NCBI RefSeq assembly: GCF_021347895.1 | Contig: NC_067130.1 | Location: 22,951,492 to 23,015,491 of the forward strand | Length of the DNA stretch: 64,000 nt | Direction of reading: 5' to 3' | Source of the DNA: Acanthochromis polyacanthus | Lineage: Eukaryota; Chordata; Actinopteri; Pomacentridae | Shown: piece after piece, positions 46,811 to 64,000 of the stretch | How positions within the stretch are numbered: the stretch's first letter is position 1 | How the letters are laid out: the number at the start of each line of letters is the position of its first letter | Translations under genes and position numbers: made by a program | Notes under the pieces: generated by a model | The model's database searches: none | Seen by the model: the letters and a program-made list of their open reading frames with translations, nothing else | What the model was told of the DNA's origin: nothing

Positions 46811-48200
46811 ACAAGATGTACAATAGAAAAAGACAGATTCTGAATCATATCAAACTCATTTCATACTTTAATATTTAATAATTTTTGAGATGTTGTCATC
46901 CCATCATAGCCTCAAATTTGATTGTGTAAAAAAATGTGAGTTTGATTTTAGGCCAATTTTTTTTTATCTCTGGAAGGATCTGACAAATCGAATTTCATTG
47001 AAAACATTTGACATTTTTCTAGTTTGTGTTTATGATTCATGAATGGTCGAGTAGAAGGCCCATGATGACCTAAGATGAAATGACCCAGTAGTGAACTCTG
47101 TTTTAGGGCTACAAACACAGAACTAGTGTTACATCCACTAACTCCCATTTTTCTTCCAGAACTTTAGTGGAATCATTTTTCTGTGAAAATTTTTCTGTGT
47201 ACTTAACACGTACATTGAAAGCATGTTATACCCTTATTGTATGTGTTAAGTATGTGAGTTCTTATACACTTCTACATGTCATCTTGCCTGCATATGCAAA
47301 TGATTATATGGCTGACGGTGATTTGCTCATCTCCCTCACCACCCTGCAAAAACTCTCCTGCCATATCTTTGCCACAGCATGTAACATTTTCTAGATTTGG
47401 CACTAGTTATAGAGTGGAAATAGTCAATCCTAGATGTCTCACTCAAGCCACCAGCTGCTACATACAGATCTAACCACAGCAGGATGACTGAAACATGACT
47501 CATTCTTGCCAGATAGAGACAAAAGATTGAGATAACCAGCATCTTGAGTAGAGCTTCAGAGACATATAATACTGTATGTGTCCAGAATCGGATAAATTAA
47601 AGTGCGTTGTTTGCCACAACTGTGCAATTCCATAACTAGATTTGAGACGCGGGTGTGTGTTTCTGTTGTAATATGGGCTGATTTCATTAACAGACTGGTT
47701 TGAAAAGGCAGTTTTTTGTCATTTACATGACAATAGTCACTTTATATTGCTTCTGCAGTTCCTCCAGGCAGTGTGCTGGCCACTAATTCATTGTCTTTAC
47801 ATGTACTCCCCCTACAAAGTGATTTGTAGGGGGAGTGATATGCAGTGAGACTGCATATGAAACAATTGTCTATCCATATCTGTATGTTTTCCTAGATTGC
47901 CCCAATTCAAGGTTATTAAAACATCTTTTCAAAACTTAAATAAAATGATACATACTATGCAAAATCTAAATGAACATGTGCATGCCTGCTAACCCTCAGG
48001 GAGAGTTCCTTCAAAATGCAGACAGTACATTTGCTCTGCTTTCAAGGGATGTTTTTAAAGATGATAAACTGACTGTCTCTTTAGTCATTTATCATACTGT
48101 AGTCCTGTTAAGGTGCCTGAGGCAGGCTGTAAAAGTGGTGCATTCAAGGCTTCAGAGATAACACAAAACTGTATAAAGCAGAACATGTGGGATTTCCTGG
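46811..48200. other. Intergenic, no gene recognised
   Basis: AT-rich sequence without recognisable coding exons. A short inverted pair CTCCCCCTACAAA / TTTGTAGGGGGAG at about 47807-47836 could be a small hairpin. The open frames of 60-75 codons here show no family features. Confidence 0.35.
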
Positions 48201-49110
48201 TACAGTTTTTAACAAAGGTTTACATACACTTGTAAAGACCATATATGGTCTTGATCTATCACTGAAAACCAGTCATGATTTTTGGTTCCTTTATAGATTT
48301 AATATAGGACTTGCATTATCAGTTTGATGATAGAGAAAGTTGGGTTAATTAAATTTTCTTAGTAGCATGGCCTCTTAACGTCTTGTGAGTGATTACAAGT
48401 GAATACAGCTGTTGATGTTGCTAAGCCAATTTAAACAGGGCCCCTTTGATACAGTTATTTGACTGAGCCACAGATGTTACAATGGGAAATTTTGAGGAGA
48501 TCAGCAAAAATCTTAAAAAGGCAAATCATTGACTTGAAGGAGTCAGGAAGTCACTCTGAGCGATTTAAAGCAGCTACAGATCCCAAAATCAAATGTGCAA
48601 ACAATTTTAAGTATAAAGTGCATGGCACTGTTTTGTCACTGCCACGGTCAGGAAAAAACATAAACTATGACATGCTGCTGAGAGACAATCGATCAAGATC
48701 ATCATGAGTGAACCAAGAATCACCAAAAAACTGCTCTGAATGAAGAGGCTGGTGGAACAGAGGTGTCAGTGCCCACAGAAATAGTGTTTTACATCACCAT
48801 GGGCTGAGAGGCTGCTACGTATACAAGAAGGAGGCCCCTCAATAGAAGGGAATCCTTAAAGCTGGACTGAAATTTGCTGCTGATCACATAGACAAAGAAA
48901 ATGACTTCTGGGGGAAATTTCTTTGGTCAGATGAACCAGTGGCGTATCCAGGACTTTTTTACCGGGGTGGCCTTGATGGGACACAAAGTTAGTGTGGGGT
49001 GGCTATGGCATAGCGGAGTTTAATGCCATGTACGCAGCTGACCACAGCTCAAACCCCAGTACTTTGCTGCATGTGACATCCCCTCTTTCTCCCATGATTT
49101 CCTGTCTCAT

Positions 49111-49981
49111 TGTCAGGGCTCCCTCCTCACCCCCGTCCTTCCCACCTGACATCCCCAAATACCCCTTTTCCCATCTGCTTCTCTCCCCCTCTCCTGTTCC
49201 TCTGCCCTGTCTGTCTCCCATCCACTCCTCTGCCCTGCTTGTCTCTCATCTGTTCCTCTGCCCTGTCTGGCCTGCCTATCTCCCATCTGCTCCCCTGCCC
49301 TGTCTCTTCCTTTGCAGCTCGGTGCCTGAGTGGAGTCTAGCTTCTCAGCTGACTCCACTCAGGCAATCAACCTCCTCCACGGCTCCCGGGCAGCTGACAA
49401 TCATCATGCTAACGACTCACCCCTACAATAAGTACCGGCTCAGCCTTCCACTCCCTGCCAGAGTATTGAACAAGAACTGCTCAGTTCAGTTTGCTCTCTA
49501 GCCTCTTCAAGACCTGTTTTAAGTTTCTGTCGTGTTTCTAACGTTGTTTTCTCCTGCTTCTGTTCAGTTCAGCTGCCCGGGATCCCCCGCCATCCTCCTT
49601 CCCCTCCGGCTCTCCCGACAAGTCCTCACCGGTTTCCCCTGCCTGGACCCCCACTCCTGCCTGGAACCCCCACTCCTGCCTGGAACCCCCACTCCTGCCT
49701 GGATCCCCCACTCTTGCCTGGATCCCCCACTCCTGCCTGGATCCCCCACTCCTGCCTGGATCCCCCACTCCTGCCTGGACCCCCACTCTTGCCTGGACCC
49801 CACTCTTGCCTGGACCCCCACTCTTGCCTGGACCCCCACTCTTGCCTGGAACCCCCTGCTCCTACACCCTGGTTTTCCCCCACCTAGCCACCATTTTCAC
49901 CCCCAAACAATAAACCACTTGCATTCAGCCAGCCCTGGTAGTGTGGCTTTCTGCTCGGGTCCACCAGCTCAGTCCGTGACA
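49111..49981 (+). mobile_element. Solo LTR with internal minisatellite
   Basis: 871 bp starting TGTCAGGGCTCC and ending CAGTCCGTGACA, with the TG…CA form of a retroviral-type LTR. A perfect 5-bp duplication CTCAT flanks it (49106-49110 and 49982-49986). AATAAA at about 49908 could be its polyadenylation signal. No internal retrotransposon region is left, so it is a recombined solo LTR, probably of the Ty3/gypsy or ERV type. Confidence 0.75.
49637..49860. repeat. 19-bp minisatellite in the LTR
   Basis: About 11 tandem copies of a 19-bp unit (CCTGGATCCCCCACTCCTG and variants), the last few shortened to 18 bp. Because 19 is not a multiple of three, each frame cycles through the same phrase. All three minus-strand frames stay open as Gly/Arg-rich artefacts. 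Confidence 0.9.
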
Positions 49982-50045
49982 CTCATAAGTGTTGAATAAA
50001 GGTGTCTATTCTGGTTTATTTTTAAATTCCATTTCCCATTATTAC

Positions 50046-51445
50046 ATGGGCGTAACCACCATCTCAGAAGTGAGGGGGACAAATTTTTCAGAGTGATTTA
50101 TCATTCTCTTACATTTAATTGCACCGTCCTTAGTGGCTAAAGAACCACATAATCCCTAACAGCCACAGTACAATACCAGGGGACCAACTAGGCTAGTTCT
50201 TTAAACTATAAAGCATAAAACTTTAAACTGTAAAATCTAAAGTTTTAGTGGCCAAACTCTGGTTGAGTTGACAACAATGTCCCTTGAACATCTACTGGAG
50301 GAGTAGCCAAAGGTGCCAAACACTGAACATGAAATGATCAGTACTGCCTGGTTTCTCCCTGCAATAGATATCTTATTTTCAGGAAGTTATAATCTCTCCT
50401 TACCTGTAAAGACCCTACATCCTTGTCCCTGCTGCTGGCCTCTGATCCATCTCCTCCCTGACTCTGCTCTTTCTGTTATGGCAATAAACATAAAAAATGT
50501 GGTAAGAAAAATTCTGAAATAGCATTAGGAAGAGTAAAAATTGCAGTAGAATTTAACCTCAAAATCACTTTAACCCATAGATACATATTTTTTTTCACCT
50601 GTGCAGACCCTGCATGGTCAACATTACTGCTGGCCTCTGGTCCATCTCCTGCCTGACTCTGCTCTTTGTTATGGAAATAATCATTAAAAAATCTGAAAAT
50701 CAAAATTCTGAGATAGAATTAGAAAGAGAAGCAGTAAAAATAGTTGTAAATTTAACCACTTTTATACCATAGATAGCCTATTCTTTTTTCTCCTCCCTGA
50801 CTCTCCTCTTTTGGGACCAAAAGACTTAAATACATGGAGAGCAATTGTGAGCACATCTTCTGCCCAGAAATGAAAGAGGACTGGGTTTATTCCAAGAATA
50901 AACTAATTAGCAGTAATGTAACAGAGGCAACCACATTTAAATTACTGTTAACTAGCTTAACATATTGATATATTGCCACGTTTTACCTTGTCATCATTTA
51001 GCTAACAAGTCTAACATTGTTTGCATCCAACAAGGTCACACAACTTACACGGTTTGTTTGGAAAGAACTGTGTAAAGTTTTTTGCTTCTTGCTAGCTCTG
51101 GCTGGTTTGCTAAACATTACTCCAGACGCACGTTCAGCACTGCTCAGCACAGCAGCACGTCTCCTGTGGAACACCTGCGTTAGCATGCGCTCATGGTGCA
51201 TTCAAAGACGGCTCAGGAAAACACGTTACTGGATGCTAATAACGGGTTTAGCTGTTGTAACGGCTGAAAAAAGTGCGGGGGACAGAGGGGACAGATGTGG
51301 AAAGTGCGGGGGACATGTCCCACGCGTACCCCGCGTCCGTTACGTCCATGTGACCAACTACCTATCAGATCTGGGGTGGCCGCAGGGGTGGCCAATGAGA
51401 TTTCAGGGGTGGCCCCGGCCACCCCAGGCCACCCCCTAAAATCAC
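50046..51445. repeat. Diverged hAT-like pieces and GGTGGCC repeats
   Basis: CATGGGCGTAACCACC at 50046 has a rough mirror ending at 51352 (complement CATGGACGTAACGGACGCGG), suggesting one TIR element without a clear duplication. Next, 51375-51440 carries GGGGTGGCC motifs that mirror those at about 48960-48972 in the 48938 insert (AGTGGCGTATCCAGGACTTT). The boundaries are uncertain. Confidence 0.35.
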
Positions 51446-52165
51446 CATTGAGATGAACAAAGATTTATTTATTTGGCCACAATGAATAGAAATACGCTTG
51501 GGAGAAAAGAAGGTGAGGTCTTCAACCCCAAGAACAACAAACCTACTTGTAGAGGCAGGGATATTCACACTTTTCGCTGGGAGTAGTGGATCTGCATGGG
51601 TGTGGTTGTGTGTGTGTGGAGCTGCTTGTGTGTAGGTGGAGCTGCTTGTGTGTGGGTGTGTGACTGTGGCTGAGTGATTGCTTTATATGGATCACCTGCA
51701 CTTACCTGAGTGTGTCTGTTTGCTGCAGAGAGGGAAAGACAGGGTGCCACATTTCTGTTGAGCGCAATTGTATGTTTTTATGAAAGCTTAGAATAAACAG
51801 TATTTTTGTAGTACGATTTTATGTTTTCTTTTTACGAGCAAGCGTGTCAGACAGAGCCCTGTTTTTTGCCTCTGTGACTCTTCTAGTTTGATAGTCACTA
51901 CACTACTGTCAAGCATGGTGGTGGTAGCATTATACTCTGAGGATGCTTTGTTGCCAGTTGAACAGGTGCTTTACACCAAGTAATGAGAATAACGAAGAAG
52001 GAATATTACCTTCACATTCTTCAGGAAAACCTAAACTCATCAGCAGGAGGGTTGGATCTTGGGCGCAGTCTGGTGTTCCAACAAGATAGTGACTCCAAAC
52101 AGTAAATTGGGCTAGAATTGAGGTTTTAGACTGGTCTCCCCAAAGTCCTGATTTAAACTCCATCA

Positions 52166-54822
52166 AGTACGGTGCTGTAAAAAAGTATTTCCTGATGTGT
52201 CCTTTTTTGTCTTTGCATATTTCTCACACTTACTTAAATGTTCCAAGTTGGCATGAATGAAAGTATGCTGAATTAATTATTAGCAGATCCAGTACAGTTT
52301 TCAGTGTATCAATGTGACAGCTGTCATTGGGTTACTAAAAAACTAGATATCTTAATTGTGATGTTACGAGGAGTGTTGCTTTCACTAACTGAGACGACAG
52401 TTTTTTATGTGTTTATAATGTGCAACAGTTAATAATAGCTAATACTGAAGAAATGTATATGTATGTTCATATGTATTTGCTTTTTCTGTTGCTTTTTTGT
52501 TTGTTTGTTTGTTTTTTACCAAGATATCTGGCAAAACAGGAAAAAAGCCTGAGTCATTACAGTCCACACACTATCAATAGATGTTCTCAGTACCATTTAT
52601 TTAATTACTACTTCATGATGATGTTTCAAGCATAAACACTTGTTTTCAGACTGAGGAAGGACTTTTCTTCTTCCTCTGATATAGTTTATAAATGTGCCAG
52701 CCCAGCGCTGATTCATAAATTTAAATAGCCAACTAATCTTCAGCTGTGCAGAGGGCTGTGGCTCAGAAGGGCCACAAAAGCATCATACTTTCAAACTGTG
52801 GAATGAAACCAGATGTAGTAGGACATCCTGGTATTTCTGGTACTCCGTATGTGACTTACTATGCACTATGACATTTCTCTTTCTCTTTCCATCAAGATGT
52901 AAAGCTAGCAGCTTTATGCCATTGTGAAAATAAACTGATTATCCATGAAAGAAGTGTCATTCTCCCTATTGCAAGTCAGTGTAAATCAAATGTATTTTAA
53001 AGTTGATTGCATGTATCAGATCCAAATTTTCAGTCAAACTGCAATAACTAACTTACTGTGGTTTATATGTCCCTTTCACCTCAGCCAGAATGTCCACATA
53101 ACATAGTTCCTAATAGAATTCATTGTTTACAGAAATTAGGAGAATTAGTGATTTTTTATTTAATTGTAAACAAAGAACTGATTTATTACCATGACAAACC
53201 ACTGGATATAAAGGCAAACAGAGCAATACATGTCAAAAGCACAACACAACGGAACTTAAGATGTTGTCAAGGCATGTTGACAATGACGATAATCACAACA
53301 CTGAATGTCCATGATACACTGGACTATTGTTTTGCAGGCACACCACAGTGTATTTTACAGGTCAGTACAATCATCAGTGACCTGCACTGATTACAAAACA
53401 GTAACACCTTTAATACAAGTGAACATATGTAATATCCATAAAAAATATATACATGAAGTCTAACCATAGTGAAGCTCTGACTCGTCTCTTTGATTGGTTT
53501 AATTAATTTATAGCAGGTTACAGTCAGCCATAATGTAGGTTTGTATTTTCTGAGAATGATACAGTCTCAGTGTTTTTCTAATGAAATTACAAACAAATCA
53601 GAGATCTGAGTCAAAGCTCTTCAACAGATAATAAGGACTACTGAATGGCTCTATAAAATGCTCCAGTGGAGTACAGTGAATAATGAAAAGAACAGATTAT
53701 TTTGAATGTGAACGACATATGAGGTACTGGTTTATGTTGCCTACAGAACCTTAAATAGCACCTTAAATACTGAAAGATGTAGCACATGGCTTCACTCATT
53801 TTGGAAATGCTGCAGTGAATATCACTCTCCTGCTGCAATTGTGACACAAACTGGCCATCTGCAGCACAAAAAAGCAAATACAACTCAGTCTTTAACGACA
53901 TCAGGTCAGCATCAGGGCAGCAGCTTATCTATCTTCATGCTAACTATTAGACTGGAAACACTTTTGTTAATAATGACATTATTACAGTGCCGCCCTGCTT
54001 CAGCAAAAATGAGTCATTTCCTGACTGGTCCTGACTTCTTGGTATTAAATGGTTTACAGAGAAGTTTCTGGAGACCTGCATGGTTTGTGACTGAGGACAC
54101 AGGAAACTGCAAAAGCAGTCAAAGCACAAATGTGATTAATGACAACAAATAATTACAATCTTATGGAAATACAAATAAAGGCCAAGATTGTAAAACTTGT
54201 AAGGCTGAGTAGATGGAGTGAAGGTTAGGGTGAGCAGCCTTTCAACCTGTGTGATGTCAATCCCTTTGCCACTTTGCCAGTCTCACACGGTTAGTCATAT
54301 GTGCGTATGGCAGCAATATACATTTGGAAACAGCTTTTTCGAAATTTGACTTAAATTACAGTCTGGACAGCTAAATTATAAACAAGGTTTCATTTCATGG
54401 CAATCTATCCAGTAAATTTTGTTGAGATACTTCAGTCTGGACCAAAGTGGCCCAACCATCTAAGGCCAGTGTTCAGTCTTGATTGTACTCACATGCAGAC
54501 ACAGATACACAGTTGTGTAGTTATTTCTAGTCCACTGGAATGACTTGGAAGACTCGCCTGTATATATGATTAGTGGTTGACATCTATGTATTCCTTGTAT
54601 ACACACTACTGCTAAGCATATGCACTATTGCCCTTGTAGCATAGTTATTGTGCAGACACAAATTTCAGGCTGTATACAGACATGTGTGGAGATAAAATTT
54701 ACATCACGCAATTTTGTGTTAACTCACTCTGCAGATTTTAATTAGGCTTCCTGCAGCCAAAGCTGCAATGTTTCTGCACAAAATTGATGTAAGCCAGTAC
54801 TTGCTTTGTTCACTGACAGTTC
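52166..54822. other. Intergenic, mostly unrecognised
   Basis: 52166-52260 resembles the left end of another Tc1-type MITE (TACGGTGCTGTAAAAAAGTA). The rest is AT-rich. Open frames at 53058-53390 (+) and 53638-53901 (-) show no recognisable domain and have neither splice nor start context. No RNA gene seen. Confidence 0.35.
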
Positions 54823-54835
54823 AATAAAGTTTATT
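54823..54835. terminator. Bidirectional polyadenylation signal
   Basis: AATAAAGTTTATT is a 13-bp palindrome with AATAAA on both strands (54823-54828 on +, 54835-54830 on -). On the minus strand it lies 470 nt downstream of the mmp11 stop and is the best candidate for its poly(A) signal. No plus-strand gene ending here was recognised. Confidence 0.5.
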
Positions 54836-54888
54836 CACATGGGATGGCTGTGTTCTCAGTTTTGTCTAATTTAATAATCCTGGTTTCA

Positions 54889-55030
54889 GTGATGGGCTCT
54901 GGTGACGACAATGTTTTTCTGCAACACAAACACGGACAACTTGGTAGTGGATTTTAGAACCAAAGCTTGGATGTGAAACTTGTGAATTTCATCACCATCC
55001 AGAATTTCATCCAGCTGTCTCCAGATGTCT
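54889..55030 (-). other. Exon-like open stretch downstream of mmp11
   Basis: The minus strand reads EDIWRQLDEILDGDEIHKFH, then 29 more residues, and ends at a stop near 54889. An AG precedes the open part (TTTTAAG at about 55036). The text looks protein-like but I do not recognise it. It may be an alternative last exon, the relic of another gene, or chance within the mmp11 3' UTR. Confidence 0.25.
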
Positions 55031-55302
55031 TCTTAAAATGACATAAACATATGACCTTTTCGAACTTACACTCACAGTAAAGTTTAGAAACCAAACATAC
55101 ACATGTATGCATTTTTAAATGCTTACAAAAAATTAAAATTTAAAATGTTTTTAAAAATAAGTCAGATGCATCAGGTAATGACTTAGGCAAGAATTTGTTG
55201 TTATATTCATGTGGTACTTCTGAATAAAATACATCAGACTTACATACATTTCCAAGATATCTGTATGGGAGATTAAACTAAAAAATGTTTAGCAGAAGAA
55301 AC

Positions 55303-60655
<5,353 letters not shown>

Positions 60656-60689
60656 CTGCAAAAGCACTGTTTTTGTTAGACACAGGCAA

Positions 60690-60934
60690 ATCTAAATGGT
60701 TGTATTTATATAGCGCTTTTATCCAAAGCGCTTTACACGATACGTCACATTCACCCATTCACACACTGATGGCAGAAGCTGCCATGCAAGGCGCTAACCA
60801 TGACCCACCAGGAGCAATTATGGGTTAGGTGTCTTGCTCAGGGACACCTCTACATGAGCTCGACAGGCCAAGGATTGAACCAGCAACCTTCCAGTTGCAA
60901 GACGGCCACTCTACCCACTGAGCCATGCCGCCCC
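60690..60934 (-). mobile_element. tRNA-derived SINE
   Basis: The minus strand starts GGGGGCGGCATGGCTCAGTG with A box TGGCTCAGTGGGTAGAG and B box GGTTCAATCC. The body ends in the AAGCGCTTTGGATAAAAGCG motif. It lies just upstream of the first mmp11 exon in the window and is not a functional tRNA. Confidence 0.65.
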
Positions 60935-61154
60935 CAATATATCACCATATATCACACATTTGCACACAGCATGCTGTAAATCCAGTTGTAGGATCATTTT
61001 GTTAAATATTCGGTATTCTGTTATATGTACAGATGCACCCTGTAAAATTTCAGTAGCAGCTGCTTCAGGGACATCTCTTTTAATAAGAATTACAAAGATG
61101 TGAATGACCAATAATCTGCTACTAGAATTTCCCAACAACAAGCATTTGTATTAA

Positions 61155-61890
61155 ATTCAAGATGAACAACCTCCAGTGGATGTGGCAGTGCATTCACCAC
61201 ATCACCAACTGCAAGACCAGCAACCTTGCGACTACTGACGATGATGTCTCACTGGCAGAGGAACTTAACTGCTTCTTTGCTTGCTCTGAAGTAAAAAAAA
61301 GCAGGCACAGACACCAGCCTCAATATGCAGGTGAGGTGAGACGTCTGATCAAAACAGTAAATCTGACGATCAGCTCTCTGGGGTCGTCACTAAAATCTGA
61401 CAACAATCTGGTATGCTTAAATCCATTTCTCAAACCATTTCCTAGCCTGCTGAAGAAAAAAAACAAGCAGAATCGCCAGAGATCCCACACATCCTGGACA
61501 CAAACGGTTTGTCTCCCTTCCATCAGCGAAAAGGTTTTGGACATTAAAAACAAAAACCAGCAGACTGCGGAAAAGCTTCTTCCGCAGAGCTGTTGCAGCC
61601 ATCACACCCCCCCACCCACCCATTGCCCCCCCACCCAGACATTCCCCTCTTCTGGTTTATCTGTGCAATAAGAACTGTACTTCAACACTGGACCTCTTAA
61701 TCAGCACTGACCACTTTACTTTGTTTGTATATAGTACTTTAATTCTTCTTTTTCTTTAAGAGCATTTTTTAAAATCCATTTTTATTATTATTATTTGCAC
61801 TGCTGCTAATTGTCGTGTTCTTCCAGACAAATTTCATTGTACTTCTGCACAATGACAAAAAAGTCTCTTTATCTTTATCAACCACAGAAA
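61155..61890 (+). pseudogene. L2-like LINE 3' fragment
   Basis: Plus strand: MWQCIHHITNCKTSNLATTD then SLAEELNCFFACSE, the endonuclease/RT linker phrase of fish L2-type LINEs, then frameshifted remains. The 3' UTR has ATTTCATTGTACTTCTGCAC followed by AATGACAAAAAAGTC. It is internally deleted and dead. Confidence 0.6.
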
Positions 61891-62087
61891 TGTCACCCTC
61901 GATCACTTTAGTGGTGAAGACTCAAATTTATCAGCTTTTTCCATTAAAACTGTTACATTTAAACACATCTGAAATTTTGCATGTAGTGTATTACCCTTTT
62001 TTCAAGGTCAATAAGTCCTCCTGGTGCTGCCTTTTAAAACTGAATATATAAAAACTGCAACAAATCATACCAGCAGCAGTTATAAAA

Positions 62088-62846
62088 GGGTCATTCCGTG
62101 TGGTTTCACCAGATGGTGGTTGCTGGTTATTTTATGATTTTGACATTACCCATGCCATTTTGAGTAAGAATATCTCAGTAACTACAAATATAACCCTGCT
62201 GCTTTTTTGTGCAGTGATAGAAGACAGATGGAACTGTCTTGTAGAAAAATTTGGGGTCTCTGGTACCTATCCCACACTGAGATTTTTGCCACCAAAAATA
62301 GCCAATTAAAAATGTCGTCCAACTTTGGGAGCTCATATTTTCCAAACTGAGGTACCTAGAAAGCTCCAGTTTGCTAAGTTATCACACAAGTTTGTGTAGA
62401 ATGGAACCCAGGGGTGTTAGAACACTTCTGTGCAGTATTTCTAGTACTTCTAAGGTCCCAAACCCCACTCGTGAATAGGTATCTCTTAATTTTTAGCATT
62501 TTTAGCAAGCCCCCATGGCCTGCAGAGTGTAGGGAAACACCTGAGGATGTTTGTGGGGCACTATCTACATGCAGAGGCCTTGTTTACCAACTCACAGCTC
62601 TCTGGTATGTCTAGAGGCTGAGAAATAACCACTTAAAGATGCATAAAATGCTGGCGAGGCTTTTTATAGCCCAAATTCTGAAAATTTCAGACCCCCACAA
62701 CTCAGAAACTATTTAAGCTATAGGCCTACAATTTTGCATAGAAAGTACTTTTGTGACTATCTAATGGCATACACATTTAGGACTAATTTGAAAATGGTGC
62801 GGCAACACCCCCAAGGAATATCTGGTCATTTCCCCTGGAATGACCC
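62088..62846. mobile_element. TIR element (GGGTCATTCC family)
   Basis: Ends GGGTCATTCCGTG and (complement) GGGTCATTCCAGG, about 760 bp apart. No target duplication was fixed and there is no transposase frame. Confidence 0.4.
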
Positions 62847-64000
62847 AAACGTGAATTATAAGCTAACTTGTGTACAGATCAAAACTCAAAGTAAAAGTGG
62901 CTTGGCAGAGTAACTGAAACATGGGAGGACACTAAGAAATGAGAGAGCTGTTATGACATGGAAGTATCGTAAACCAGATGCCAAAAATGACTAATCTGAG
63001 TTGATAAAAATGTAGCCAGAGGCGCACTATTAAAAATCCTGCCCAACAAGTCCTATATTGCATGCACTCATGTTTGTAATCTGCTCTTGGCCTTACCAGA
63101 TACATCTGGTTTAGTTTTCCTGGGTCACATTGATAAAAGGATCCAAAAGATTCATGTCTGTATTTGTATTTACATTTTTTTAAACAATTGGGTACATGCA
63201 TTTCTCAATACTGAGATCACTATTTCTAAACTGCACACAATCAGCACAACAGCAGTCAGTGAATTAAACTATGGAGAGCTCTGCATTGCCACATTGCTCA
63301 TGAAAAACATGCTTTCAATATTGTTTCCTTACTAAATTTTCATATGCTCTTTTAAAACTAACCTCTTTTAAAAGGAGAACATAACACAAAACACTGTATT
63401 TATATATCCATGCTGTATACTGTATGTATGTCAAACATCTCATGTTATAACTTTTTTGTTGCTTGATGGAAAAACAAAAGTCACACCACTCTCATTTTCC
63501 ATGACTAATCTAGAATTAAAATCTGTCTGATGGAGCATCATTTATTTGGATTTAAGGATTCTTGGATACATTTTTGTTTGAACTTTACACAAAAAGAATT
63601 GCAGTTTGTTGACATGCAGGCTCCACATGTGCACAGCAAAATAATCAAGGAGCAGGAGAGAAATACTGAAAAGGAAGATTTGCTTGCCAAAGAAAAACAA
63701 CATCAGTGATAGGGCTGCAGAGTTAATCGAATTAATCAACATTTTGTCTCTTGACAGTCAAATGAATGTGATTGATTGTGATACTAATGTATAAGATGTT
63801 TATAGAAAATTCTTGTAGAAAACAGCTCATGTCACTTGGTTTCATCCTGGGTAAATCTGACATTAGAAGGCCTTTTTTCTAACCTTGCCAGCAAGTTGAT
63901 TTCTCACGATATTTGTGAGTTCACAAATCTCTCAAGAAAGCATCTTGTACCGCTCCCGCTTTCACTGTTCGGACAGAGCCAAGTTGGCACGGGCCAATCA
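62847..64000. other. Right-edge sequence, little recognised
   Basis: AT-rich, without recognised mmp11 exons. A hAT-type left end (TAGGGCTGCAGAGTTAATCG) starts at 63709, but the matching right end is not found before the edge. Confidence 0.35.

Larger units (their letters stand above)
48985..50012 (+). mobile_element. tRNA-type SINE interrupted by a solo LTR
   Basis: The head GGTGGCTATGGCATAGCGGA and B-box-like stretch CTCAAACCCCAGT lead into the body CATGTGACATCCCCTCTTTC…TTCCTGTCTCAT. After the LTR the tail AAGTGTTGAATAAAGGTGTC continues from 49987. Taking out 49111-49986 restores a continuous SINE. Confidence 0.55.
48205..52165 (+). mobile_element. Tc1-like element split by about 3 kb of later insertions
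   Basis: The left end begins near GTTTACATACACTTGTAAAG. N-terminal transposase traces include EPQMLQWEILRRSAKILKRQ at about 48465 and the middle part ends at 48937 (…AGATGAACC). The second half resumes near 51885 (GTCAAGCATGGTGGTGGTAG, the GGGSVM-type block) and ends near 52165. All frames are broken. The insert includes a SINE, a solo LTR with a minisatellite and hAT-like pieces. Confidence 0.7.

Noticed and set aside
49637..49860. CRISPR-like array
   Set aside because: Units are contiguous without spacers, in a eukaryotic LTR.
49538..49999. Long Gly/Arg- and Pro-rich frames on both strands
   Set aside because: Products of the 19-bp minisatellite in a solo LTR.
53058..53390. 110-codon plus-strand frame
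   Set aside because: No domain, no splice context, AT-rich intergenic sequence.
60860..60934. Functional tRNA gene
   Set aside because: A and B boxes are present, but the sequence is a SINE head with no full cloverleaf.

Overview
The window looks like nuclear DNA from a percomorph-type teleost fish. It has GT-AG split vertebrate genes, very dense transposons of fish-typical families (Tc1/mariner, PIF/Harbinger, hAT-like, L1- and L2-type LINEs, tRNA-derived SINEs, solo LTRs), and long (CA)n and (AT)n microsatellites. There is no operon, phage, CRISPR or bacterial content. Three host genes are supported, all assembled exon by exon from phase-compatible splice sites.

Genes: (1) NADK2, mitochondrial NAD kinase 2, + strand, 12 coding exons, 2551-17655. 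(2) SKP2, the F-box/LRR subunit of an SCF ubiquitin ligase, - strand, 9 coding exons plus a probable leader exon, 23196-36141. These two lie tail to tail, as the human pair does. (3) The 3' part of a stromelysin-3 type matrix metalloproteinase (mmp11), - strand, 5 coding exons, 55303-60655; its 5' exons lie beyond the right edge.

Layout: 1-700 is the 5' end of an L1-type LINE on the minus strand with an open ORF1 running off the left edge. 728-1671 and 37011-38452 are two related TIR elements, each with a perfect 8-bp target duplication. They share an identical 147-bp block, and one sits upstream of NADK2 and the other upstream of SKP2. NADK2 introns hold a Harbinger copy containing a SINE, Tc1 and TTAA MITEs, an L2/CR1-like LINE piece and a broken DNA transposase split by a MITE. 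The SKP2 3' introns (23.6-31.6 kb) hold a long-inverted-repeat element containing a hAT MITE, and a three-level nest (hAT-like > Tc1 > Harbinger). 38.9-45.2 kb holds AT-rich tandem DNA, a TIR element and an L1-type LINE with an intact 1258-residue ORF2 and a GC-rich 3' UTR with G-runs. 45.5-52.2 kb is old Tc1 DNA, one copy split by a SINE, a solo LTR and other repeats. mmp11 follows, with a Tc1 copy in an intron, microsatellites and a second solo LTR nearby. The right end is LINE, SINE and TIR remnants.

The most notable points are: the paired identical YY1-motif block upstream of two neighbouring genes; a one-base shortfall at an A-run in NADK2 exon 8 (assembly error or true lesion); an intact LINE ORF2; a nearly perfect 28-bp-stem hairpin; and several clean nested insertions with target-site duplications. 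I did not find a plausible new multi-gene biological system. All functional statements rest on reading the sequence and on family knowledge; no searches were run.
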